From the NCBI GenBank assembly GCA_021904315.1, contig CM038910.1:23446256-23510255 (forward strand): a DNA stretch of 64,000 nt. The letters are read 5' to 3'. Below are positions 11,270 to 22,729 of this stretch, piece after piece. Each line of letters begins with the position of its first letter. The stretch's first letter is position 1. A program made the translations under genes and the position numbers. The notes under the pieces were generated by a model, which did no database searches, was not told the DNA's origin, and was given only the letters and a program-made list of their open reading frames with translations. Origin of the DNA: Sphagnum magellanicum. Taxonomy: Eukaryota > Streptophyta > Sphagnopsida > Sphagnales > Sphagnaceae.

Positions 11270-12200
11270 CCTTACTCTTGGTTTTTTTTGTTGTTTTCTT
11301 ACATGTTTTGTCTACTCTATGTTTAAGAAGAAGAAGATGACGACAATGTGCCATCGTCTTTTTCTATGGTGTTGTAGCGAAAAAGACAATAATACCTTAT
11401 TATCGTCGCCTTCTTCTCTATGTTTGAGAAGAAGAAGATGATGGCATCGTTTTCTTCTATGATGATATTATAACAAAGAAAGCTACGACAACACGCTATT
11501 ATCGCCTTCTTCGTTGTGTCTGAAAAGAAAACAACGACGATGGCGCAACAACGCATTGTCGCCTTTTTCTCTGGTGGTGTTGAAATGAAGAAAGCAATGG
11601 CAACTTATTGTCTTTTTCTATGTGTTAAAGAAGAAGAAGATAATGGCAATGCATCATCATCTTCTTCAATGGTGTTGTTGCAATAAAGAAGGTGACGACC
11701 ACCTTCTTTTCTTTTTAAGAAGAAGAAGAAAACGATGCAATAACGCATCGTTGTCTTCTTTTGTGGTGGTGTTCTAACGAAAAAGGTGACGACAACTTGC
11801 TACAATTGCCTTCTTCTTTAATGGTGTTACAACAAAGAAAGCAACGACAACTTGCTATTATACCGTTCTTCTCTATGTTAGAGAAGAAGAAAACGATGAC
11901 AATGTGTTGTCATCTTCTTTTGTGGTAATGTTGCAATGACAAAAACGACAATAACTTGTTACCTTCACCTTCTTCTCTGTTTGAACAAAAAAAAAAAAAA
12001 CAATGGTGCGACAACTTTCATCACCTTCTTTGATGGCTTTGTTGCAAAAAATGGTGATAGCGATTATTGTTGCCTTTTTCAGTGGTTTTGCTATGAAGAA
12101 GGTGACAACAACAATGTCATCGCCTTCTTCTATGGTGGTGGTGCTATGAAGAACCGCCTTCTTTCTTTTTATTCTTTCTTTTCTTTTATGGTCATTTTGG
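11270..12200. repeat. Degenerate GAA/TTC-type array with built-in hairpins
   Basis: About 0.9 kb alternates purine-rich blocks (AAGAAGAAGATGACGACAA-like) with their approximate complements (TTGTCGTCTTCTTCT-like), joined by TATGGTGGTGTTGNAACG-like linkers. Each block can pair with the next, so the region is a run of imperfect palindromes. A related block lies at 10850-11020. Open frames on both strands (Thr/Ile/Phe-rich or Lys/Glu-rich) follow from the trinucleotide bias. It would form the intron between the leader module and the zinc-finger relic if those belong together. Confidence 0.75.
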
Positions 12201-12249
12201 TCCAATTCATTAAAATTAACAATTAACAATGAAATGGTGGTTTTTTTGA

Positions 12250-13790
12250 ATGTTGAAAGTTGTAATGGCTAAAGGAAGGAGATTGAAAAAAGGTGGTGGT
12301 GATTTGGAAGCTCAAAAGCAAAATGTTGCTTCATCATATTCAACAACTAGGAAGCAAAATATTGATGCATTACAAGCGGGACTTGGGGAGCAAAAAATGT
12401 TGCTCCATCGTAATCAAAACCTGGGGAACAAAATGTTGTTTCATCAAAATCGAGAATTGATGAATCAAACAATCTATGTGGCTTAGAATTGACAATAGTG
12501 ACAGTCTAAAATTCAAATGATGATATCATTCCTAATACAGATTGGGAATTTTGATTGAAAAATGTTGGGTTAAATTGTTTTGGAATTTACACACATTACA
12601 TTTTTTTTAAAAAAATTGTATAATTTTTTAAAAGTTTAATTATATCCGCACCTTCCATCATTTGATGGAAGGTGTGGGATTTTTTTCTCAATTTTTTTTG
12701 CAATACTTAAAAGTAGTTAAAGTTTGTAATAGTTACATTTGATTATGTGATTTTATGTTTTGCAATACTTGCATTCTATTTTTTGAACTTTTTATGTGTA
12801 AGGTTTTAGGGTTAGGATTTTTTATTATAAAATAATGAATTTTTAAAATATATTTCTTGGATTAGGTCCAAAGCTTGAAACCGACTAAGCCTTTCAACCA
12901 CTAACACCCCCTTGTCCACTTAATATGGTTCAGAAGGATAAAGAATGGATGAAAGTTGAATTGAAATGGAAGTGTAAAGTTGGCATTTGCATTGTCACAT
13001 ATTGTGCCAAATGATTATTGACCAAACATTTGAAGGAGGTGCATGGCTTGATGGTAGAAAAGGCCAAACCTGGGAAACCTTCAACTTGTGAAGGAGGTGC
13101 TCGACATCAAGACCATGCTAAAATGAACGTTCGCATCTTGGGAAATGCCATGGCCATGCAAGGGCGGAATGATCAAAAGGTTGTTAGTTGTGCTCGTGCC
13201 AAAGCCTAATGCAAGTGGGATAAATTGATAATTTTTGCAAAACAATGTCCACCATTACTAAAACCAACTTTGGTCAAATTAACTTCAAGTCAATTGTTGC
13301 AAGTGTTGGGTCTTATGCCTAGGGCGTGGGAAACGTGCCTCGAAATGCAACATCACGGATGGAAAAGGATGAAAATTTACAAGAGATGATTCGATCCACC
13401 TATTCTACATATGCACAACGATTAAAGATGGCATGGGATGTTAAAAATTAGGATCAATAGTCCATTAAAGCAAATCGAATACAAGAATTAATAAATGTAT
13501 TAAATTTCCATGAATCTATAATGATTCATGGACGGTAAGAAAAAATTAATAATCAATGTTTTTTCAAAAAATAATTTTGTTTCATCTGAGGTGTGTTAAA
13601 GTTTAATTTGGTGATTTTTAGGTGTTTATAAGATTCAAGGCACAACAAAGGAAAGGTTTGTTACAAATGTAATTTAGGTTGAAATGCAACGTCGCCATCT
13701 ATACATTGTTCGTCATGCAACAAGGGCTGCAAATGCAATAATTGTTTACTCAAATAAACAGGGGATTGTAAATAATGATATGGTTTAAGG
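12250..13790 (+). pseudogene. Broken C2H2-type zinc-finger gene, probably transposon-related
   Basis: The first part (about 12265-12510) encodes MAKGRRLKKGGGD followed by repeated KQNVAS/EQNVVSS-like motifs in shifting frames. The second part (12950-13300) encodes WKCKVGICIVTYCAK, a stop, then LLTKHLKEVHGLMVEKAKPG: a single finger with C-x4-C and H-x4-H spacing. It continues as RHQDHAKMNVRILGNAMAM and SSQLLQVLGL. The 13.63-13.79 kb segment (RHLYIVRHATRAANAI) looks like a following exon behind an acceptor-like TTTTTAG. Several stops and frameshifts show it is dead. The basic, finger-bearing layout is what I would expect of a multicopy, transposon-associated DNA-binding protein, but I cannot name the family. 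Confidence 0.55.
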
Positions 13791-13799
13791 TTTTTAATT

Positions 13800-14170
13800 T
13801 ATATAGTTAACTAGTTTTTTCAGCCCTTTCATTTTTTAGACTACTCAATTTTTGAACTTTGGTCCTTTAATATATTATAGAGAACCTTTTTTTTATTGGG
13901 TTTTTTAACATTTTTTGATCCACCCATATTTGTACATTTTTTATCAATATAATATTTCCTTTAGTCACACTTGTTTAATAGGTATATGGTTAATTATATA
14001 TGTCTTCTTTTTCATAATCTTCTTAGTACTTTAAATGTAAGAATCAAAACTTAAATAGGCCCATATGAATAGGTAACATTAATTTATCTAGGGTTTATAA
14101 AGATCGAAATGAACATTGTGCAATACTCACATCCTTTCTATTATAATTTTCATAAGTCCATTTCAAATAA
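13800..14170. other. AT-rich DNA, nothing recognised
   Basis: T-rich sequence without plausible coding frames, hairpins or element ends. Confidence 0.6.
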
Positions 14171-14171
14171 A

Positions 14172-14400
14172 CAATACCCACATATAGGTCTCGTAAATAA
14201 TTATTAATTTTTTTATATCCATTACAATACTCGCATATAGGTCTCGTAAATAATTGTTGGTTTTTTTCATCCATTGCAATACCTGCATATAAGTTTAATA
14301 GTTGATTTTTTTAACATCTATTATAATACCCACATATAAATCCATAAATAGTTACTGATTTTTAACATTTTTTGCAATACTTACATATAGGTTTCCATTA
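14172..14400. repeat. About 50-bp tandem repeat, five units
   Basis: The motif CAATACCCACATATAGG recurs at about 14172, 14225, 14277, 14324 and 14375 (spacings 47-53) with growing divergence. The linkers are AT-rich. Related CAATAC...ACATATAGG strings also occur singly elsewhere in the 14-17 kb region. Confidence 0.8.
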
Positions 14401-14734
14401 TAATATTTACGGGATTCATATGACATAATAATCTAATTTAATTATCAACAAATAATGTCATAATTAAGGAATTACTAAAAAATTATTTTAGATAATGTAA
14501 ATGATTAATTATTACATTTAAAAAATCATTTATTCTTAATATTAAGTAATTGATTATTTGGTTGAACCTTAATTGTTTAGATATAAAAATCAAATCAATA
14601 ATTTGATATTTAATTTACTATCTTAAAAAAAAATTATGTTGATAAGTTATTCAAATCATTATTTTAAATAATTATTCATGATAATTAATTGTCGTAAACG
14701 TAATTTAGTTATATAAAAAACATATTTTGGGTAC

Positions 14735-15045
14735 CCAAATTATTTATTTTGAAGCAACCTTACATGTGGATATTGCATTTAGGGTTTATTCTTCACCTTA
14801 GATTGTCTAAATCACCTATGCATTATTTCAAAATGAACTTACATGTAAGTATTGCAAATAGGTTTTGGTTTTCATTGAAAGGCCACCCAAATTATATATC
14901 GGTTATTTTGAAATGACCCTACATGTGGGTATTGCATTTAGGGTTAGGTCTGCACCTTAGGTTACCTAAATCACCTAAGGGTTATATTGAAATGAACTTG
15001 AATATGGGTATTGCATTTAGGGTTAAGTATTCATGTAATTTTGCA
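14735..15045. repeat. About 80-bp tandem repeat, four units
   Basis: Units are marked by ACATGTGGGTATTGCATTT at about 14762, 14841, 14921 and 15000 (spacing 79-80). Each is followed by TAGGGTT..CACCTTAGG-like sequence and TTATTTTGAAATGA. The TATTGCATTT core also appears in isolation near 15.76 kb. Confidence 0.82.
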
Positions 15046-15483
15046 ATACATGCACATGTATTTAGTTTCACCACCTAGAAATTTGGCATTAATTTCTTGA
15101 ATAATTAAATAAAATTTGTAACAAAACATAAAAGAAGGTATGTCTTTTACCATTTGGTAATGTTTCCAAGTTAAGTTCTTTTATTTTCTTTAAAAATATA
15201 TAAAAATGACATTGCATTATTTTACATATGTTCAAGCCCTAAAAATTCCGCCCAAAATGCACCCTAGATTTATTTTAATTATTATAGACTTGTAAAAAAA
15301 TGTTAATTAATTTATGTCCCAAACTCTAAACTTAAACCATAATTTTAACATTAAGTAATAAATTTTACATTAAACTTTAACCCCTTGTATCATCAATATG
15401 ACCAAATTTACATTATGTTCATTTTTATATACTAGTGTGAACCTGGTGCATAATCCACCCATCGAGTAATAACTGTCACAGAA

Positions 15484-15590
15484 AAAAAAACAAAGGTCCG
15501 GGCAGTTTAACTGATACAGAAAACAAAACCCATCAAAAAAATAAAAACAGAAAAACAAAGGTCCGGGCAGTGCTTGGAAACTGCCCGGAC
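15484..15590. repeat. GC-rich 11-bp perfect hairpin with a direct repeat
   Basis: GTCCGGGCAGT (15561-15571) and its exact complement ACTGCCCGGAC (15580-15590) flank an 8-base loop. A second direct copy of the same 11 bases, with preceding CAAAG, lies 65 bases upstream at 15496-15506. The motif stands out as GC-rich within strongly AT-rich DNA. It could be the tip of a small foldback element. Confidence 0.8.
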
Positions 15591-15599
15591 AAACAGATA

Positions 15600-16680
15600 G
15601 ACAGACACACCTATAGATTTAATATATAAGATGTTAAATCATATTATAAGGTGAATAAATAATTTTGAAAACATGAATTTCATGATGTATTAGTAGGGAA
15701 TCAAATATTTTTAAAATATTTTTTATGTTTCGTGGTTAATGAATTATCACAATTTGATACGGGTATTGCATTTAAACAAAAGTGGGTTAGGAAATATTAA
15801 GTTTTAACAACTATGGAACATATGGAAATAAAGGAGATTCATAATTATGTTATAGATTTAAACAAGTGATAAGATCAAAAACCAATACAATGAACAAAGT
15901 TTAGAGTATAAACCTTAAACCTTGATATATATGAACCAAATTCCTAAACATTAAATCATAAGGCATAACCTTAAAAATCCAAATGATATTTTGCCATAAA
16001 CCCTATTACAACCCTAACTATACAAACCCTAACAAAAAAAAATCCTAGTTATATATGCCTTAAACCCAAAAAATTACACAAAAAATATATATAATATAAA
16101 TTATATAATGCAAAAACAAATTAAAATAGGAAAAAAATTAGAAACCAAATTTTTCAACTTTTAAACTACAAAGATTTATTAACTAAAAAAAACCTTAATT
16201 ATAAAAAAAAATCCAATAAATTTTGTAAAAAACCAAAAGAAAAGATGTCTCTTACCCTTGTGTGATCTAATTTTTTCCACTCTTTTTGAAAAATACATAG
16301 AATGAAATTGTATTATTTCACATATGTCTAAACCTTAAAATCCCCCCCCCCCCTTAAATTTAACTTAGTTTAGGTTAATTACTATAGATGTGAAAAATTT
16401 GCTAACTAATTTATGTGTCCCAACCTTAAACTTAAACCATAATCCAATAATACATACTTATAATAATTACATGAAAAGATGTATTGTAATGTTCATTCCA
16501 TTAATAAATTAGATAGACAAAATTTAATAAAATATGCATTAACTAAACCAAAATGGCTACAATTATGACATTGTTTCCACTATAAATTGTTTGTAATACC
16601 TACATATGAGGACCTATGTTCATCATCCATGAACTAAGGCAAACCTTAATAAATTAATAGGTAGGATTGGGGGGTTGGGG
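15600..16680. other. AT-rich DNA with a C-run, no gene
   Basis: Low-complexity A/T-rich sequence with several AAACCCTAA-like telomere-motif fragments (around 15.9-16.05 kb) and a run of about 12 C residues at 16342-16353. No coding signal. Confidence 0.6.
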
Positions 16681-16689
16681 GGTTGGGAA

Positions 16690-17220
16690 AAGTGAGTAGG
16701 TAATTAGTTAGGTATTTGGCTATGTAAAAAGCATAGGTAGGTAGGTGAACATAGTGGTAGGTAGGAAGGTGGGTGCATAGGTAGGTTAGTAGGTATATAA
16801 GTAGGTAGTTGGGTTAGTAGGCAAGTTAGTAAATAGAAAGGAAGTTCAAGGAGCAAGGTTAATAGGTTATTAGAATAGGTAGGCCTGTAAGTAGGCAAGT
16901 TAGTAGGTAGGAAAAAAGTTACACTAGCAAGGTAAGTTAGGTAGATAGGCAAGTTAGTATGTAGGAAACAAGTTATTTTATTGAGGTGATTAGGTTTGTA
17001 AAATTTATGTGAATAGGGTGGTTGTATGTATAGGGTTGCTAAATAGTAATGTAGCTAAGTCAGTAGGGTAAGTAGTTAGTACAATGGTTAGGTCAGTAGG
17101 GAAGTTAAATCAATAAGGTATGTAATTAATAAGGTAGTTGGTCAAGTGGGTAGGTAGTTAGTATAGTAATTAAGTCAATAAAATAACTAGTTATCAAAGC
17201 AATTATGTCAATAGGGGATA
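16690..17220. repeat. GTAG/TAGG-rich degenerate simple repeat
   Basis: Imperfect GTAGGTAG tetranucleotide repeats interspersed with GCAAGTTAGTAGG-like units extend for about 0.5 kb and fade rightwards. The complementary strand gives open Pro/Thr/Tyr-rich frames that are repeat artefacts. Confidence 0.75.
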
Positions 17221-17900
17221 ATTAGTAAAGTACCAAGGTTGGTACAATACTTATGAAGGTAGGAAGGTGAATAGGATAACTATGTGTGAGGTCAGGTTTA
17301 GGGAAAAAGCAACCAAGAACAAACCAAAAAAAAGGTACAATGGTTAGTAGCAAAAAGAAATGGACTATGATGAACCCCATTTGACAACGAATGAAAAAAC
17401 ACAACCCATCCAATCAACAAAATGGCCAATTAATTAGTACATTGTTGGCTACTAGTTCACTCAAGCCCATGTATGTCTCTGCCATTATAGGCTTGAAAAC
17501 TATTATTTCTTTTTGAAGTCCCATCCTCCTCCCTATAGGCTCCTTCGTCCATGTCTTTCGTTATCGGCCTCTTATTGTTGCACTAGAAGGGTCACAAACA
17601 TGATGGATATGCAACTAGGCCCAGCCAAGAAAAGTGGCTACAACAACCATGGAAAGGCCCACTGGTTGTGGAGATTTTGCTCCCCACATGAGTAGCCAAG
17701 GGTTGCAACCCAACCACAACCTACCAAAAGAGAAAAAAAAACCCATGTAGAGCCCCAAAAATTTTATTTAGTGAACGGGTTCAGGGTTCATTCTTGTGCA
17801 CATGTCAAATTGACTAATTTTTAACCAAAGAAGGTACGAACAGGGACATTTCTCAAATCATTTTCAAGTGCACAACAATGGAAAATTTTTCTTTCACCTA
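17220..17900. other. Intergenic, possible left flank of the Harbinger relic
   Basis: Unremarkable sequence with a TTGCAACCC motif. I looked for a terminal inverted repeat belonging to the transposon relic at 17.9-20.0 kb and did not find a convincing one. Confidence 0.45.
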
Positions 17901-17907
17901 ACTTCTT

Positions 17908-18730
17908 ATGGGCTCTCCACCTTCATCTACCAATGTTATGGTCCCACATGTTTCACATGTGTTTTTTGCATTTGATCCTTCACATTCACTTAGTGTTGTG
18001 TCTAGTATCTCACGTTCAAAAAAGTTCAAGAAAGCTACTAACAAGGGTTGTGATTGGAGTGAGGATGCAACTATTTTTTTGTTATAGTGCTTTGAGGAAA
18101 TAAATTTGGTTATTGGCAAGGGCTACCTCAAGCAAGCTCATTGGCAAGAAATTGTAACAAAATTGGCCAAGACATTTCCACATGAGCTAGTGTAGAATCA
18201 TGCCCAAGTCAAAGACAAGTGGGAGAAGCTCACGAAAAAATATATTACCAAAAAATAAACAAGAGTCACTATAATTGTTCCTTTATAATGGTCTTGGTTT
18301 GATTACATAGATCAAATTTTTACAGGCATTGTAAAGGCAGATGGTTTACTGGGGGGGAAGATATGGGGATACCAACAGGAAATTCCCATCAAAGTATTGA
18401 AAAAACTGACCATCACATTGAACTAGAGTGTGAAGAAATTCCACCACCAAGTGACATGTCTTCTCCTATTCACACAACACTAGTGTTTATTGATGGAATG
18501 CATGTAGACGCATTCCCACCTCATCCTTGCACTCGTGCTTGCCATCAACAAGGTGTTGATGGTAAACATGTTTCAAATAAATGTTGTAGAAATTCTGGAG
18601 GTGCAAATAACCTTGCTATAACATTATCAAGCTTTGCAGAATCTTCAAATAAAATTAAAATTCTTAAGCTTGAAACACAAAAAGAAGCAATTAAATGAGC
18701 TAATAAGCTTGTAGAAAAGTTTTTAGATGC
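17908..18730 (+). pseudogene. Myb/SANT-like ORF of a PIF/Harbinger transposon (broken)
   Basis: From an ATG at 17908 (MGSPPSSTNVM) the frame reads through CDWSEDATIFLL, then after a stop CFEEINLVIGKGYLKQAHW, QEIVTKLAKTFP and QVKDKWEKLTKKY. It later reads WFDYIDQIFTG and a Ser-rich C-terminal part (SSFAESSNKIKILKLE). Tryptophan spacing and the KDKWEKL element match the Myb/SANT-like (trihelix-type) DNA-binding domain of plant transposon ORFs. In PIF/Pong/Harbinger elements this protein binds element DNA and helps the transposase. Several in-frame stops and frame changes show it is inactive. The partner transposase lies immediately downstream on the other strand. Confidence 0.75.
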
Positions 18731-18929
18731 GTAAGTTCAAATTGTAACTATTTTTGCTAATGCTTTAAAACCAAGAGCTATTAGGGAGGCATGTTAGGGA
18801 ATCAGGTTTCATGTGTGTGTTTTCCAACAAAGCATGCAACATTGTACTTCAAGTTTTGTATGAAATAAAATAAATTTTTATTTCCAAATGGGTTCAACAA
18901 ACATGAAGCATTGTATGATATGTAATGTT

Positions 18930-20000
18930 ACAAGTAATAAAAGAAATGTTAAGCTAATGGGTTACGTTCTAACCATGATGCAAATAGAGCATTACCACCA
19001 CTTCACCGGCCTCCTTTGTTGCATCCCCTTCTTTATAAACAAGAACATGTTGGACATGAAATCCCCCCAAGGAATCCCCTTTTTGACATACATCTCACAC
19101 CACTACTTTAGGCATGTCTATCAATTGGCAAAAATTGTGAAGAACACAACAAGCCATGATAATTTTCCCACCTTTATCAACTTTGCGGTTGAGATTTTTC
19201 AAAATACAACGCCATCGTTTTTCAAATTTCCAAAACCATTCTCAATGAGCACATGACCATGATTCACTAAATTGTCAAACTGCACCTTATTGGGGTCACA
19301 TCTATTTTTGAAATTTTTCATCAAATATGTTCACAATTGGTATGTTGCATCACCTAGCAAGAAAAAATATATTTGCACTCCATCAACATCAACTACAAGC
19401 TTTGTCAAAATTTTCCAAAACTAAGTTCCATATACAAACTATTTAATTTGAATAAATCACCATTAGTAACTCCTCTAGGTTGTGATGCAGAAACATTCTA
19501 TAAAATTTTATCACAATCACATACCCCTTGTAGGACAATGCTATTTTTTCAATTATAAAAGTCTATAGTAAATGCAATGACTTTCCTATTTAGCTTTTCA
19601 AACAAAGGGATGTGAGTTTTGTCTATAACACTTGCAATGTTCTACAATTTAGAAATATTTTTAAAAATTTCTATGCTTCAATGCAATTGACTTGTGCTTG
19701 GAGTGTGGATATAAATGTCAAACAATTTGTCATGATTAACAAGTTATGTATTTACGAATTGTTGATGCTCCAACGTTGTACAAATCTACCATCCATTCAA
19801 CAAAATTCCCATGGGCTAATTTGTACAACACAATCTTCACAACTTTTGAATTTGGTAAGGGTGTTTGCACAAGCATTTCAACATTTGACTTTAAAAACTA
19901 GTGCAATCGTTCCAAAAAAAAATTGAAAAACCAAAAATGTCATTATGTAAACTTGCAAATATTTTTTATCCAACATTTGTGGTGTAGTGTGCCAAATATT
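18930..20000 (-). pseudogene. PIF/Harbinger DDE transposase (broken)
   Basis: Minus-strand translation in shifting frames gives the family landmarks in order: VIDKTHIPLFEKLNRK (first Asp of the DDE triad), then SIVLQGVCDCDK and SASQPRGVTNGDLFKL. LLGDATYQL (second Asp), LIENGFGNLK/KRWRCILKNL (Glu) and KIIMACCVLHNFCQL follow. All three catalytic acids are still readable, but at least several frameshifts and stops separate them. The gene converges with the Myb/SANT ORF on the plus strand, which fits a two-gene Harbinger-type element spanning roughly 17.8-20.1 kb. Plus-strand open frames here (for example 18.89-19.26 kb) are antisense shadows. Confidence 0.85.
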
Positions 20001-20059
20001 CCTTTCAACAATGTCGAAATGTGTTTGTTATAACCCTTGGTTATTTCCACCACATCTTT

Positions 20060-22680
20060 TGAAAACACAGTTCTCAATAAGAAAGGAAAAAAAAAAAACA
20101 AAGGAAAAAACCTTTGCATCAATGAAGGTTCTGATGGAAAAATATTTGTGCCCTTTGCATTCTGAAAGCATTATAAATTAAACAAAATAAATAAAACCAA
20201 AGACAAATTATAAATGCATTGTTGTAGTGATCCATGTTGTTGAACAACTATAAATTTTAAAAATCAAAACTATGTTTCATCAAGTTATGTCTCAAGGCAT
20301 GGCAAAATTCCCAAGTCTCTTCCTTAAAAAAAGGAGAGAGACATAGTAAAAAAAAATTACTTAAGTTGTTAAAGTAAATTATGGTTCCTTTTAGAAGTCC
20401 AAATAAATGCAAGTTAAAAATGATTGGGTTATCCAATTTTTTTAATAACCCCTTAATAAAAAGATGTGTGGAAGGAGGTTAAAAAATGATCCCTTCCACA
20501 AAAACGTGGAAAGCCCCCCCTCCAAAATGAATCTAAAAAAAAAAAGTGTGGAAGGAGGGGCCCCATGGGGCTTGGTTGATAACCATGTGTGTTGGCTTTG
20601 GCTATGCAACCAGGTTCATTTTCTCCACATCAATGGCTATGGGTTGCACAACCATTTTATTTTTTAGTCATGTGCGTAGCCCAAGAATAGACAACAACCT
20701 TGTTGTAACTTTGCGTAGTTACTTTCATTATGGCCCAAAATTTACATACATTTATTTACAATTTTGTATTTTCTAAATCTTAAATTTGGGTTTTTCTAAT
20801 AATTTTGTGTGTGATGTAGCCAAAGTTGGCTTTCACACAAGAATAATTAGCCAAATTTGGCTACAAGTCAGAAAGGAGAAAAGACAAATTTAAGAATCCT
20901 ATTATATTTGGTGATGGGTTTGAAACATATTGTGTAAATTTGGAAAATTCAAATAAAATACCCCTTTAAATTTGGGGCCATTTTGGCGCATTTTTTTTTC
21001 ACAAAAATCCTTTGTATGAGCCACATTAGTTTTTTTATAATTTTTTTTTGCCAAGTAGCAAAAATTTGCCAACAAAAAAACCAATTCCCTGAATATTATA
21101 AAATCCTATTCAAATTTAGTGAAAAAATAAATTGGATATTTCCTTTAACTTTCATAAACATGAATGAATTTTTTTTGGTGTGGGGATGCATGTTGTCAAT
21201 GAAAAGTAATTACTTCTATTTTGGCATCAAATATCATTGTTTGATCATTAATCAGTTTTAAAACAATAAAATGGAATCAATGAAATGAACATTTTAGCAT
21301 TACTATAAAATGTGGGTGTAGTTCACCAATCCTCATTCACTAAACTAGTGAATTCATTGCTTCTTCACTGGTCCCCCGTTCACTATAACTAGTGAATTCA
21401 CTCAACATCTAGTGAAATCACTTGATGTACAAGGACACCTTTTGTTGTAGTGTAGTCACAAACAATAATTAAATATGTAAATGTCTAGATCTTTAAACTT
21501 CTAAAGGTGTCTCTTGTTTTGACTTCCTCTTTTCAAAATTTTATTTTTCTTCAAAAAACCATTTAAACCTTGTGTTGTAATATAATGTGTAATGATAATA
21601 ACCATTTTGATGTTTTGATTCATTGAACAAGCACTCTAATACAAGGAAGGGGATGATAGTGACACCTAAACATGTTGTGGGTGATTATCATCTAAACTTT
21701 AATTATGCCCATACGAAGAATGAGAATATTTATGGGCTTAATAGGAAGGACACCATTGGAAAGCAAGTGTAAACTGGAAGTCAAATTGAAAAAAAATTAA
21801 AAATAAGCGCAATTCATTGGAATTTGGCATTTTCTTTGTTTGGGGTCTTCAATGATCAATTTTAAGATCCTTCAAGGTTTGTTTTCATTTCAAAATGTGT
21901 GAAATGCACCAACAATGCATTGATGATTTGATCTTTAGGTTGGGCTATGGATCATGTAATGCAAGAGGTGGTGTTGAGGGCCACCAAAATGATCATTCCC
22001 TTTGATGATTTCTAATTTAAATGAGTTTAATATATCCCTAGTCTTCTTGTGGATGCAGTGCATTGGTTGTTTATGGTGGTGACTTTTGCTAATGCTCAAC
22101 ATGCAATACATATATCAACATGAATATGCCGCAATTGTTTTTTCCTTTTTTCAAGTTACTAACTTATTTATTTTGTTAAGTTCACCTTCCATTGTGATGG
22201 GTACAAGTTGTGGTTCAACTTTCCTATAAGGCATTTGAATTAGAATAACAAACATTCAATGTTCATTTAATTCCTTTCTATGTTTAAATCTAATTTACAA
22301 TTACTTGCACTTACACATGAACACCAAAGAGTTGTCACTTGCATTTTCAATTAGATGTAAATAGTTGCATAATATAAATAACAAGGCATACTTTTATATT
22401 CTCAACCTACATATGTGGAAAGGGAAGTTGCAACCTCATGACAAGGGTGTTTGCCACTTGGATATCCAATTTATTAATGAAAGAAAAATGAAAAGAAAAA
22501 CATTGGTTGAGACTTGTTTGTCCCCAATAGCAAACAATCTACACTTGAATGTGTTATAAATTTACAAAGGATGTGGAAACAATGAAAAAAATGCTTCATT
22601 AAAATATTCCAAGGGAAATTTCACATATTTGAGTCATTTGTAGTATGTACAATATTAGGCATTATACATGTAGTGGGAAT
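20060..22680. other. AT-rich intergenic DNA
   Basis: No gene recognised. Short repeated strings occur: GTGTGGAAGGAGG twice near 20.47-20.56 kb, and CACTA..ACTAGTGAATTCA twice near 21.34-21.41 kb with a third partial copy. These may be remnants of small DNA elements; no clear ends were found. Confidence 0.5.
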
Positions 22681-22688
22681 GGTTGACT

Positions 22689-22727
22689 ATTTGTGGCTCA
22701 TGTTTGGCAAATACATGAGCCACAAAT
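22689..22727. repeat. 15-bp perfect hairpin
   Basis: ATTTGTGGCTCATGT (22689-22703) is followed after 9 bases by its exact complement (22713-22727). Isolated in AT-rich DNA. Confidence 0.85.
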
Positions 22728-22729
22728 GG

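Noticed and set aside
16690-17220. Telomere or interstitial telomeric repeat
   Set aside because: The motif is GTAG/TAGG-like and irregular, not runs of TTTAGGG.
18888-19926. Plus-strand open frames of 61-122 residues
   Set aside because: The opposite strand encodes ordered PIF/Harbinger transposase motifs, so these are shadows.
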